Under the pieces are notes generated by a model. It searched no databases. It was not told the DNA's origin and worked only from the letters and a program-made list of their open reading frames with translations. A stretch of DNA of 64,000 nt, taken from NCBI GenBank assembly GCA_003342895.1, contig PTFA01000043.1:1255685-1319684 (forward strand), written 5' to 3'. This DNA is from Casuarius casuarius. Lineage: Eukaryota; Chordata; Aves; Casuariiformes; Casuariidae. This document shows, piece by piece, positions 12,471 through 24,961 of this stretch; position 1 is the first letter of the stretch, and every line of letters begins with the position of its first letter. A program made the translations under genes and the position numbers.

Positions 12471-15400
12471 TCACAACCTCCTCAAACACTAGGTCACTCC
12501 AATCTGACATTGCTGTAGCTTTGTTTTCTATNGAAATGAAGCAGAGGTGACCGTGCTGGCTGTCCGGGTGTGCATCCGCATGCTCGCCCGCTAAAATGCA
12601 CCAAAACCACTGGCCTATTTAAAGCAGACTTGAAAGAGAGGCAGAATCCCAAGGGAAAATGAACCTCCTAAACCTTTTTTTGATGCTGNGCAGAGAACCA
12701 ACATCACTTCAGGGTACAAAAGGGAAAGGCTGCTGTGTGAGTTCATCGGGCAATACAGGCAAGAAACACCTCAGCCACTGAAAGGCTTCAGCCAAAGCTT
12801 GCACTTTCTTGGACGGTCGACAGAGAGAAGTATCTGGAAGCAACTGGGCTTGNGACATTCTGGTGCTCATCAAACGGATCATTTAAAGACCAGTGGAACA
12901 TAGAATAAGTTAGCAAAGGGCCTTCCACCACCTGAGGCAAGCCAAGTCCAGACCCAGGACCCCNATCCAGAAACCTCGGCTTTTCCTCTGTCAGAGTTAC
13001 GCCTTGAATCCCAACACCTGTGATGCTCACAGATACGATCACTATGTTGGTTTTTGTATTGCTCCTGGCACCACAGGATTCAATGCACATAAAATCAAGA
13101 GTGTTAGAAAGGTCTTCACCNGGCTTCATTCTGAGTCTGGACATTTTCTTTTAAGGAGATGATTTTGATCCTAGGCTTCAATTTTGTTAGTCTTTTCCTT
13201 TGAAAAGGAGATTGGTATGGGCCCATAGGGTAAAAAGGGATATTAGTGTTTCTCTCATAGAGGACTTTTTAGCAAGGTAGAATGAATATGGATCCTGAGG
13301 AAAAGTAAAGAAAAGCCACTGTGATTCCTAGGGCAATTTAATTCACACAGGTGNCCTTCTCCAGATCTTCACAGGAACTTCTCTGGTTTTCTGGGTCTTG
13401 ATCTTCATACTGGAAACCTGAAAGGACAGGCTTCATCTGAGATAACATAGGAGATTTACAGCAGCCACTCCTGACTTACATCAGCAGTTGTTTTGCAAAG
13501 AGTCAGGTCCTCCTTCACTATGAAGCTGAGGGAAAGAAGAAATCTCTGGGACTCCAGACAAATTTACTTTTGGCAAAAGCTACATTTATTTTCAGTAACA
13601 AGCTGGTCTTTAGGATAGATATGGAGTTATTCTGTGGGAATCAACTGAATAGAAAATGGATTCTTTGTATAATATGAAAAAGGATTGAAATTTCAGGGCA
13701 AATTAGGAGTTTTAACTACAGTTAGAGAAAAATGGAAAAANAGAAAAAAGCATATGGATGGTAGTATCTCTTCAACATAGTATGCATTCAACTGTGACAC
13801 TTTTCTGCTTAACTAGAGGAAGAAAACTAGTCTGATAGGCAGTAGTGGGCATTTCTGTGATGTGGATTCTTCTTCTTTGGGGGNCAAATGGAGCAGGATG
13901 AGAAAAGGAAAGGAGAGGGGTTTTGCTTTAATTCAAAGCATCTTAAGCTGTTAGATTTTAGCTCTGCCTTAGTAATGATAATGGAAGAAACACCCCTTAG
14001 CTACAAGTATCTCTTTTCTTTAGAAATCTCCATTCCAAAAAGCCATTCTTCATCACTAATAAGTATGACCTACAATATAATAAAAATAAATATACCTCAA
14101 CAGTTTTTTGCTACTTCCTTTGTTCAGTGTAACCTGACAGTTACCTTCTTGTCCCCAGAAGTGGGCTGTCACTGCTGATTTGTGCACAGACAGAGATCTT
14201 TGGGCAAGACACGGCCTTACATCAGCTGGAACTGTTCAACAGAAACAGCCATATTAGTCCCAGCATTATTTCAAATGCAGCAGAAGGAAACATAGAAATA
14301 ACACTGAGTAGAAAAGCACAGAATCATTAAGGGAGGAGAAGGGGGGCTGCATTTCTCTGGCTTCTAAGACAGTATTGCCAACAATAGAGGGAAAGGGATT
14401 ATCTTTTTTCTTCCAAGGTTGGGAGTCCTGTTTCAGGTTTCATATAATAAGAATGGTACAGCACAGACAGCAATAATAGCCTGCTCTGAAAGCTGCTTGC
14501 TGCACAATGGCAAATTGCTCATGGGCAGTGATGGCAAAATTTAATCCCTGCTCTGCTTAGAATGCAACCCGCACAGCCACTCAAGACAACATAATAGCAC
14601 TTTTGTAGCTCTCTGCTACAAACATCACTTTGAAAAGGATACAGCTGTGGAGGGGGGTCTCCACATGCGTCATTTTTGGCTGGCTACCAAGCTAGCAGAG
14701 CCTCAGACACACTGTGCTCCCTCATACAGCTCTGCCAGCTACTGCATAGTCACGCTTGGGGAGAGGAGAGAAAACGGATGGAGCTGGGTGAGCGTTAAAT
14801 TCAAGACAAAATTAACTTGCTTGGCCAGGTGAACAGGTTAGGAATTTATTTGCTGAAGAACTGGGATGAGAGAAAACTGGGAGAAAGCTGAGGTTTGGGA
14901 TTTCATTTATAATCTAAAAAGCACTATATGTACTCACATAAGTCTCTAAAGCTGCTAATGTATCAAAATGTCAGCCCTTCTTTCATGAAATGCTGACCCT
15001 TCCCGATTTGTGGTATTGCGTCATGGAGGGAAGGGAACCTACTCGTCTGCTCTCCTGCCGTTCCTCAGGGGCTTTCTCCAACTCATCCTTCCTCAACCAT
15101 GGATGGCCTGTGCCTTGGGAAGCGCGCCTTGCCGGTATAGCTTGTAACCCTTACCCAGCCAGGTGACACGGAACAGCTAGGAGGACACAGACATGGTATT
15201 ATCACTTTCCTTCTTTTTTCNTCCTACATCCCTGCACGGCTAATGTGCAGCTCTTGTTTGGAAAAGCCAGTTCTGCTGTTACACAGGAAACCAAGCACGC
15301 AGGAAGGAAAGGATATGGCCATACTCCGAGACAAGAGTAGAGGCATCAGCAGCCATTTCTCTGCCTATTTTCCCTCCACCATTTTCCTAAGCTTTCAATC

Positions 15401-16789
15401 ACATTGTTTACAGCTGCCAAATAAATCAACTAAGGGACCAAAGAAGGTCAAAGCCAACCTTGTTTCCTCTCACCAGCGGGCTGGTTCTGCACAGCCGCAG
15501 AAGCGTCCACACGTCCTGCTCCACGGTCAGGACTGCAAGGGCGATGGTTGCTAGAAGAGAGGACTAGCTTAGGGAACAGCAGCCTTTCTGCAGTGGGCGC
15601 GTGCCCAAGGTCGTGAGCACCAAGACCACAGGCAGCTCTNCACGTGGCACGCTGCTGCGCTGGTGGGAGCCTTCGCTGCTCCCTCAGGAGCTTGCTGGGT
15701 CCCCTCCACTGGAAGTCCTGCCCTCGGAGCTAGCAAAACAGACCTCAGCAGCACTCCCTCGCCTGCGTCCCAGCGGAGCCAGCCAGGGAGCCTGAGGAGC
15801 CAGCAGGGCTGGGCTGCCTTTGCCTGCAGCAGCCCGGGAAGTGCCCACACACAAGTGCTACTGGCAAAGATGCGCGTTTGGGAGGAACAGGCTGACCTTC
15901 TCCAACCGGAGAGCCATGATGAGCAGCTGAGAGCAATAAAATAGCCAACTGACACAACCAGATTCAAGCGAGGACATCGGAGTCACTTCCACTAGAGGAG
16001 CCCAGCTGTTGCTGGAGGATTGCAGCAGACAAGGGAAGAAGAGCTTGGACNCTTTATAGGCAGCTAAGGACCAGAAGTACAGATCCCCACCTGAACTGAC
16101 AAAGGCAGCTTGTGTTTTGAATCTCTACCAACCTGTGAAAGCACTTCATACCAAGAAGTACCAGCCAGCATTCCTTCACGCACAACAAATCCAGGAAAAC
16201 TGTAAGCTTCTTACAGGTAATTTAAAGACAGAAAACGTGGCAGTTTGTCGAATGATATCCCTTGGGTCTCTGGGTCCNAATAACTGTAGAAAGGACTTCC
16301 TAAGGATGGGTTGTTTCTCATAGGAAACCTGTGGGGTTTACCCTTCCTTCCCGACACAAATAAAGATACAGAATTTTGATTGAATTGCCTAGTAATTCTG
16401 TCATGAACTGAACTGCTTCCTCCTTCCTCTCCACCTCACCATATTACTGACGGTAACAAGGGAGTTATTATCAATCAAGGCATGCTACATTGTGATCTGT
16501 GCCACTGAAATCCATTTCAGATCGGAGGATAAAATGTGATTATATTTACACTTCCTTGACACAATTCAGGCAGCAAAATAACAGCCTTCTAGAGACGTTT
16601 TTCTTCTTCATATTTAGATTTGTCAGTATTGCGGAACTGTGTGAGAAGGGAGGGAATTATTATAGCAGCTGGGATTCAGTGATACGTTTTACTTGCCTTA
16701 CAAATGAAGATGTTCAGTTTATTGTGTTGTCTTCCCATCTTTTTCATCTCCAAGTTCCTTGAATACTGTCCAGAACATCCTCCAGATTG
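12471..16789. other. Unannotated sequence, partly GC-rich
   Basis: 12.5-15.2 kb is ordinary AT-leaning sequence. 15.4-15.95 kb is GC-rich with overlapping open frames on both strands, which share the same low stop density and look like compositional artefacts. 14460-14650 (cacaatggcaaattgctc and similar) could be a weak enhancer. No gene or mobile element is recognised. Isolated N positions are denser than average between about 11.4 and 13.9 kb. Confidence 0.45.
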
Positions 16790-17005
16790 ATGAGATTGCA
16801 TTTCAATCAATACAGCTCTATGTAAATCTATTTTTGCTTTTGACACATCCCATAAATTATTTCTACTTATAACCTTAATTGGTCTGTATTCATCACAGGA
16901 GATGGAATTTCTAACTCATGCAGCTGTTTATAAATTAAATTTGCAATTAATGAAGAAAGTATGAGATTAAGCACTTCATACTTCCCCAATCTGAATCTGA
17001 AAGGA
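16790..17005. promoter_or_regulatory. Candidate conserved non-coding element (AT-rich, homeodomain-like cores)
   Basis: It contains taaccttaattggtctg, aaatttgcaattaatgaag, a POU-like tatgtaaat and caataca, packed in about 200 bp. Dense ATTA/AATTA cores with little simple repeat are typical of developmental enhancers in vertebrate introns and gene deserts. No reading frame is present. Conservation was not measured. Confidence 0.28.
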
Positions 17006-19019
17006 TATAATCATGTTTTATATGGCCAGACTGTGCTCGGACATTTTCACATTAAAGGTATAAGCTCCCAAAAATCTCAGAAATGGGGAAACTGGCAGGA
17101 ACAGCATAGCCTTTCCCTAAGTAAAGGTTGGCTGTGACCTACTGGGGGGAANGAATACTATTCTTCATAACCAAAATCTCATTTCCAGTAGGCAACCAGA
17201 TGTTCTTTTCTCCTTCTGATGCCAGCAATAACTTTGAGCCCATTCATCCTACCCAGAATACCACGGAAGCCTCCTTTCTCATTTTAAATTAGTGCCTGCT
17301 GCAGAGCGTCCTAGGCACAGTCAGGAAAATCCCCAAAGCTCTTCTCTAGTGTTAAAAAGAGAAACAACCTACTCTGAGATTCTTACATCTTATTCCTCTT
17401 TTTAGGAATTGTATTACAACTTTTAATGTATTTCCTGGTTCTCTACAACGTATTTCAAGGAAGGGTTATCTCTTCAGATTTGCAGAGACAGTTTTTAAAT
17501 CACTAGACATCCTGTGAATGATTTATATTCTCCTCACAGCCAGACACTACGTAACAGGACAGCTGTGAAAAGGCGAGTTAACCAAAAGCATCAATAGCAA
17601 TTTTTAAGGAACAATCATGTAGAATTACTGTTCAAACTTGATAATATACTATAATACACAGAGTTCATCTGCAGGGACTAAAACTAGGAAAGAATGAAAG
17701 ATCTTACCTTTCTTTCAGAAGTGGAATTCAAGACCTCTTGACTGGCCAATTTACTAATACCTGCAATTTTTATTTTCTCTTATTCAGTGCCTAATCCTTC
17801 CTTGTACTTAGTATCCCGCCTTAGGCGAAGCCGTGCTGCTCTCCATTTTCTCTTTTACCTTCACCATTTAAACTGTGAACTCAAAACTACAGAGTGCAAT
17901 TAAAGAAACATACCTTTGCTCTATCATTTAGCTACAGGCTCAGAAAACTCAGGAGAAAACATAAATATAAAAAAATATCCTGTAGTCAGATTCCTTTTTA
18001 GTCATTGCTCATAGATCATTTAGGTCACCATGGCCTTCTCCAAAAACTTTCTTACAACTAAGAATCAGGACCTTGATTTTGTGTTGTATTAAACTGCAAA
18101 CAGAAGTTTATAATATCAATCGTTAGAAATGCTGTAATTACCTCCACACATGCAGCAAAAATTCAGATATAGTGCTGCAAGCTTCCTCAGGTAACTCAGC
18201 TAATATAATTCAAGTGTGTCTTGGAGAGAGAACACCTTATGTTCGTAAAGGCTGCCACAGTTAACAATAGACTGGAAACTGGTTGGACATGGGTCTTACG
18301 AATCACAGCAATAGCTCTAGAAACCTGTCCTTACGCCATCTCAAAACGTATTCTATGTGAGCTGCTTGTTGCTTTCGGAAAGGAATGGGGTTCTGGTGCA
18401 AGAACAAGAAAGGTTTAATAAACAGCAGTGATTGCTGAGAGGAATACTGTGGGGGAAAAGCTAGAAGTCAGTAAACAAACAGATGGTTAAAGAGGAAGGT
18501 TAAGCAGAGGTTAAATAAAACATTAGAAAGGGGATGAACCAGAGGCTGAATACTGGAGGAAACAGAAGCATTAAGCAGTAACAGAGTGTGTATACACACG
18601 TATGTCTTCAGGGAACCATCTCCACTGCGTTTGTTCTTTCTTCCTTCTATATCCACAGAAGGGCCTCACACACTTCTTAGTACTACATATGTCATGGCAT
18701 AGTTGGAAAAGTGTTTTGCTTTTGCAGTGTTTTGTTTTGGCAGCATTTTGTAAATGCAGGAGAAAGAAAATGCTTACAGGAGATGTGTAAATCCGTTGAG
18801 AAAAAAATTTAGAAGCTTCTTGTCTTGAGAAGGTTCCTTGCAAGGTTTGATACGCGAGTATAAACACTGCTGGGTGGGGCTCAAGCCAAGACATCCTCCC
18901 GAGGGCCTAAGGAGGGGAGATTTAGNTCGTTTTTCACTTATCCTCTCAAAGCTATCCACCTTCTTCAGAGCAACACCAGTGAGACAGCACACACACAAGC
19001 GCTTTACTGATCAACAGCA
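17006..19019. other. Unannotated unique sequence
   Basis: No recognised gene. A stretch near 17080 (agaaatggggaaactggcag) resembles the MIR core but lacks flanking similarity, so it was not called. Small frames at 18.2-18.9 kb are unconvincing. Confidence 0.45.
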
Positions 19020-19200
19020 TAACATTACCCCGCGCTGGTCCACGACACTTGGTGCATGGCTGAGGCTCGGCACCGGCGGGGCCTGGGCTGAGCGAGGGCT
19101 GCCGAGCGGGCCCAGGCGTCCCGCACCACGGACAGCAAGGGCCGAGGCCCAGCGCACGCCGTCCTGGCAGCAGGGCTTTCGCTATCACCGCCCCCTCAAT
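19020..19200. promoter_or_regulatory. Short CpG-dense patch
   Basis: About 18 CpG dinucleotides fall within 180 bp, with high GC, in a neighbourhood where CpG is strongly depleted. It is shorter than a standard CpG island. Retained CpG suggests germline hypomethylation or GC-biased conversion, and an orphan enhancer or promoter is possible. The open frames crossing it in several registers reflect composition. Confidence 0.35.
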
Positions 19201-22200
19201 CCAAGTTACTGCCCTGGTTCTCAAACTTCATCGAGCCATCTACCAGAGGAACTACTTTCTCCCTAAGGTCAGTTTTGGAGGTGAGCGTGTTTTGAAGAGT
19301 AATAACTTTGATAATGAAACANTTCGCAAGCAAGAGCATGTTCACTCCCAGGTTTACCACCATATGGTTAAATTTTCTCCTCCATCAGATTTAATAAATA
19401 GCGTTTACAAATTCTTAGGCATGCCTCCCTAGCAAAATCCACTAAACCCACAACAAATATACTTATCATAGCATTAATTTGGTTAGAGATTTTCTCAGAG
19501 TATTGACAGCCATATGTAATATCTAAGGATTTAGTTTTATTTCAAAATATATTAGATAGATTTTTTCTTTACCCACTACAATTCCTTTATAATTGTGTTT
19601 CCTCCTGAACGCATGGGGCAGCTGCTTTACAACCTTCCACTGGCAGACTACATCCCTTCAAAAATACCCTTCAATAATTAATATTTTGTATTTGTTCGCA
19701 ACTAAGAACTTAAACTTTCCAACACAGATCTATAAAGCCCTAAGTTCATTCTTCCTAAAACTGAACATTGACATTTCATGGTTCAAACACCATTCCCTTC
19801 TAGGAGATTATCTGCTACCATGGTCCAGATATTAATACCTGAAGTCTGTGAGGTAGGCTCTAATAATTTTTAAAATAAATTTTAATACAAGTTCTCTTAC
19901 TCCTACTTGTTCCTTCTTAAAAAAAATGAAACCAAGCAGACACCTATGAAGCAGGAGCTTCAATTTATAGTCGGTACCATTTCTTGATGAATGTCCTTTC
20001 TCACTCAGTCAACTGGCCTTTGTTAACAACAAAAATATCTGGACTAACAGCAAACTATGAGTCTTGCTGATANTTAGGTGCCTACATTTCTTTTGAAATG
20101 TGAGTGTTATCTACCATATACATGCAAGACCCTCTTCCACCCCAGTAATTTGAGCATATCAGTTTAGAAATGTCATGATGAATGCATGCTAACATGGCAC
20201 AGAATACAGCCCACTGCAATTATCAGCCTCTCTCCATGTTCCCTATTTACTTAGAGCCAGGGATTCATCATCACTTCTCTTTCTAAGGAGAAATATTGTC
20301 ATAAAAGACTGTGATCACTGAACAGCTGCTCAGTTCCATGATAGAAAAACCCACATGTCAGCAACAAGCAAAAGATTCCCATCACATTTATATTGTTAAA
20401 GAGCTCTGAGAGTCCAGGGAAGTGTAAAGTGCTTATGATGATGACTGATCTCAGGAAGGGTGGTTTTTTCGTGTATGCATTTCTCTTGATGTGAATAGTT
20501 AGAATTGAGTTAAAATGCATGAGGCACCANCCAAAAGAGAAATAACTAAACCAGAAAGCAAGCACCCTCTGACATCTGGTCTTACCCAGGTGCTCTCAGA
20601 TTGCNTCGCACTTCCTCCACCAGACTCTGTTCTCATCTCTCAAATCCATAAATAAACTTTGGAGGACAGAGAAAGAATCTCATTCCCTGATTGCGACGGC
20701 AGACTCTATCAGATAAAACAATACACCACCTGAATTCATCTTCACACACCCTTCACCCTCCTCGAACAACATGACAGCAAACAGACTAATAAATCTTCTA
20801 CTAATAAATCTAACTACCTCTGTGGTAGGTATTTTCCTGAAAAGGAAGAGAGAGGTTTTATGTGAGCAAGTGGACAGATCCCGATCATCTGCTCAGTCCA
20901 TTAGCAGCCGGACTGGACTGCATTAGTTAGCTGACCTGGGAGCATGCCAGGAACATTATNAAAAATTGACGTCCATCCAAAGAAGATGGCAATTATATCC
21001 AAGTATGGGGAAGAATCTCAGCAGAAGAGTTGGCATAAAGAGTTTGCTAATTTCTCATCCCCTTTTTATAAAGAAANTTTTCCTTCATTTATGGCATTCA
21101 GTCATGGGTTTCCAAGGTTAAATATTCAGGGCCAAAATTGCAGCTGACATAAAATATCATTGCTGTATCGGTTTATAAAACTTCAGAATCATGGCCTTAG
21201 GCTTGATTTTTCCAAAGTCAAGCTCTCTACCCTTCCAGTTGCTTTGGACAAGGATTCCTCACAGAACCCATGCTTCCCAGTGGCAGGAAGTGCTTTTGGG
21301 GTGGTTAAAAAGATGTCTTCTTACTCCAAGTATGTTATTAACCAAACCGCAGTGCAAACTGCAACCTCAGAACGACTGGTACAACCTTTTCTGTACAGGG
21401 TCTAGCACAGTGGAGGCTTGGTCCATACCATGGCTCCGGTGATATTCCTGCAAGAATAATTTAATAACGATAGCTCTACAAACAGCAGGAATAAACGTAC
21501 AGACAGTGGCAGTTTGATTCTGGTGACAACATTTATCTCAACACAGCAAAACCAAGTGAGCACACCTATCCCGTGGCCTCCATTCCATACCCGAGGGTTG
21601 TTTGTTTTTCTGAGTAAGGGGCCACTGATGGAAGGAATTCAATATAGTCCTATATTTGATTAATGAAATAATCAGTAAATGCGACGCATCCTTTGCTAAT
21701 GGGTTCAATCACTGTTATGTTTAGAAAAGGAGAAGTCAGTGAAACGTCCTGGATATAAACACGTGCTAGCTTCCCAATCATGGAAATGTATTCTGCCCGT
21801 CCCTTACATTCTCTCTGTGACTTATCTGTTCACATTTGCTAAATACAACATACCCTTGATTCGGTCCCCAGCCTCAAAGCTTTTATGTGGCTTCTGCTCC
21901 ACTCCAGGAATTTTGCAAATAAATTGCTGCACTGGATTTGTTTTAAAGCAGGCATTTGTTTGTTTTCAAATCATATACTTGGCTAAACAAAAAAGATCCA
22001 GCTATGTGTTTTCTCTCGGGCTGTTTGGGTTCCAGTAATTGTTTGCTGCTGTACATTTGAAGGAGATTAAGGGGACCAGAGAAGGGGGAGAACTGCGGAG
22101 GGAGCCGTACTTATAGCTCCACGTTAACTGTCCCTGAAGACCAGCACCGAACCTCCCCTCAGGCTGGGGAGAGGGTGGCTCTCTCCTCTCCTAACTACAT

Positions 22201-22635
22201 CTCCTGCGCAGTTGTCTGTATTTTACCCTCAACTGTTTTTCACTCANAGGGGAAGTATATGGAGTCCCAGAGCAGCACAGTGCATCTGGCCTNTCTCTTC
22301 AAGGCCCACTTTAGGATGCGAGGAATCATATCATGAAAGTATCTGTTTCTCTCTGCTTCTTTCAAAGGGAGTTTAGNCAGTTGATTCACATGAAGATGCC
22401 AAAGTTGTAAGCATAATTTTGGGCTGATTAATTCTTTTTCCCCAATATTTTCCTTTATTCATTAGACTGTAGAAATAACACGGATCCAATTTAGATCTGG
22501 TGTATATTTGTATCTGGGCTTCCTGCCCCCCGCCAGCTCAAAATTTCCATAACAGGTACATACTGGAGAGCCTGTCAGAAAGGCACCCAGACATTTCAGC
22601 TCTTTCAAAAGGCTTCTATACCATGGATGCCCATT
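19201..22635. other. Unannotated AT-rich unique sequence
   Basis: Mostly AT-rich, without recognisable genes or mobile elements. tggttctcaaacttc at 19216-19230 resembles the terminal motif of some hAT relics, but no partner terminus or body was found. The small tandem duplication at 20785 is listed separately. Confidence 0.45.
20785..20814. repeat. Tandem duplication, 15-bp unit x 2
   Basis: actaataaatcttct is followed directly by actaataaatctaac. The first 12 bases are identical and the last three diverge. Simple slippage duplication. Confidence 0.75.
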
Positions 22636-22725
22636 AACACCTTATGCAAGTTGCCTCTTTATACCTCACTTTACCCCATAGAAAATGGGGATAAAGATAC
22701 TGAAACTGCTGTCTGATTTAAGAAT
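22636..22725 (+). mobile_element. MIR/CORE-SINE relic
   Basis: Reads caagttgcctctttatacc, then cccatagaaaatggggataa, then agatactgaaactgctgtct. This follows the MIR forward order (gcaagttacttaacctct…, …ctgtaaaatggggataat…). Only the middle of the element can be recognised, and the ends are lost. Confidence 0.6.
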
Positions 22726-24024
22726 CTCTCCATCTGCGAGATCAAGGGGTTAGTAGTAGTAGTAATGNAATGAGCACGAGAAGCAGAATGAGATTTGAGA
22801 TCAATGATTTCTAATGGCTGATCAAAAGTCGTCATTCAGACAGTAGATGAGAAAGAACAAGATCTTCTAAGATGTGAAAGCTCAGACCTCAGGGGTTTTG
22901 AGGACAAAGATTTTGCCTGATACAGGGGAAGAAACTCACGTCAGCAAAGGATTACCTTGTAAATAGCACCATCCTAATCAAAAAGATGCTCGTTAAAAGC
23001 CATNGAACAAAACTGCCGGAGTCGATGGATGCTGGCCACATTTGGTGACAGGGGTATTTGCTTCTGTAACCCTGAGTCATGTCAGGATCAGGAAATAAAG
23101 TTCACAGTTGGAGCACACACAGGCTGTATCACACCTNGATCATGCACAAGGGAAACTGTTCTAAAAAGCAGGCACAATGTTGTTTTACGCTATGATAACA
23201 GTTCCTAGCATGTGTCATAATTTCCCTTGTGCTTCAGCAATGGAACAAACTCCTCCAGGTGAACAGCAGGGCAACAATTACTTTTCGTGGCTACAAAATT
23301 AATGTGATGCTCTCTTTGTGACGTCTTCACATTTATATCAGTTAGTCACAATCAGAGCTACAACTTTTACGTCCCTGGAATATCTTTAGCATAAGGCAGT
23401 TTCATTCTGACAGAAAGACACTTGCCAGCAAGGTCCTTAAAATATTATTTACTTTTATCATTAGGCTGACAAAAGCAAGGTGACAGACAGCCCAAGTCTG
23501 CCAGACAATGATGCTGCTACTTCATACCCACAAAACACTGCTACAAGAGCAATAACAAGTGTACACTATGGATTATCAATCCTGGAACAGCAGAACTGGC
23601 ATCTGTCTTAATCAGCTGCTAAATTATTCTTAGCTAGTCCCTAAATTAAACATTTAAACAGACAACCCTATAGAGGATGCTTTAGAGGGGGTTTTATGAG
23701 ATCTTAAAGGCCTGATTTGCAGAGCTCTGGAGAACCAGGGGTTTCTGTTCGACTTTGGCTAATGCTGCTTTGGAAGCTCAGCCCTTCTGAAGGCTAAGCC
23801 CTGAAAGCCGTGCAAAAGGGTGCAGCTCCCTCCCGAGCACCGTGGAGGATGCAGATACTCCAGAGTGCCTCGCTGCAACCGGAGAGCACGGATGGAGGNA
23901 GGGAAGGGAACCCACCACAGACCTCAGTAGGATCTGCTGGGTGCGACTGGGAAAACCTGACCTTTTGCGGCCCTGCGAGTTTGAGGTGGGGCTGGGAACT
24001 AACAAGGACGCCGGTCTGAAGATG
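22726..24024. other. Unannotated sequence
   Basis: Contains a five-unit AGT-like microsatellite scrap (22750-22765). A GC-richer part (23.78-24.02 kb) has overlapping frames on both strands, with no sign of a gene. Confidence 0.45.
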
Positions 24025-24100
24025 ATCACCCAGCCACTTAACTCCATGACCTTGTGCAAATTGCCTAAGCACCATCTATATATAAAAGGGGGTGCCAAAC
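24025..24100 (+). mobile_element. MIR/CORE-SINE relic
   Basis: cagccacttaactccatgac, then cttgtgcaaattgcctaagc, then a degraded aaaaggggg match the MIR order ccacttactagctgtgtgaccttgggcaagttacttaac and the following tggggata. It lies about 0.4 kb from an oppositely oriented MIR copy. Old and inactive. Confidence 0.6.
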
Positions 24101-24524
24101 ACAGCCTGGATGATCTGTTTGAAAGCATCATGCACGATGGGTGTCTGGAAGCTGCTTCTCAGACATTTCAATACAGAAGCAAGCTATGCTGTATCAAAAG
24201 CTGCTAGAGGCAGCCAGTGTAATTCTTTACACCTAGAAATTTCTAAATTTCCAGTATTGACCAATAGCGCAATGTTCTCCCAAAGANTAAACAGACATAT
24301 TCAAATATGAGGAAAAACGCACATATATTGAGGGATATAGATCTCTAGAGAATCCAGTANAGTGACCTTTTACTGAACCACGTCCTACACCTAGGTGCCT
24401 TTCCATCTCCTCCTTTTCTCTCAGATGGGACTTACAAAGCACATCACAGGGTGGTACATACCGTGGAGAAGAGTTCAGTATCTAATTGGTCACTACAGGC
24501 AAAGCCAGAGCAAAAGAAATATTT

Positions 24525-24625
24525 CAACCTATGTTTAGCAGGTGAGAAACTGGGGCACAAAGAGAGGGATTTGTACTAGGTCAAAGAGGAAGATGGAAGG
24601 TGAATCCAGATTTGAATACCACCCG
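24525..24625 (-). mobile_element. MIR/CORE-SINE relic
   Basis: On the plus strand tgagaaactggggcacaaag, agagggatttgtactaggtc and a following aatccagatttgaatacc reproduce the reverse-complement MIR sequence (gaggaaactgaggcacagag…, aggtcacacagc…, ggattcgaaccc). The target site is no longer visible. Confidence 0.65.
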
Positions 24626-24929
24626 AGACAGTGCAGCTACAGAAACATCCTTCTGCTTTACTGCATCTCTTTTAATCTGAATGCTATTATCTCTACCTTT
24701 TTGTTTTCCTTGTAGATTACAGCTGTAATTATTTGATAGCATTAGATATGCTTTGAAACAACAATTGATTATATTGCCTGCATCCCCCCAGTGCAAAGGA
24801 ATTCCTAGTTTCACAGTGGTTGCAAGAGTGCTGCATCTAGTGTCACAGAACTCAATCACCTACTGCTCATGCACCTGTGGAGTGGAAGGTTTTCTGGATT
24901 GCTCCTGAGTGCCAGGAGTTTGGGTGTAA

Positions 24930-24955
<26 letters not shown>
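24930..24955. repeat. Poly-T run (26 T)
   Basis: An uninterrupted homopolymer followed by AAATTATA. It could be the tail of a minus-strand retroposed copy, but nothing recognisable precedes it on that strand. Its length makes both assembly error and population length variation likely. Confidence 0.9.

Positions 24956-24961
<6 letters not shown>

Noticed and set aside
15569..15967. Overlapping open frames on both strands in GC-rich DNA
   Set aside because: Low stop-codon density follows from GC content. No frame has exon borders or a protein signature.
17075..17105. MIR-core-like agaaatggggaaactggcag
   Set aside because: No flanking similarity to the element in either direction.
19208..19265. 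tggttctcaaacttc resembling an hAT-type transposon terminus
   Set aside because: Only about 15 bases match, and no second terminus, 8-bp target duplication or internal sequence was found.
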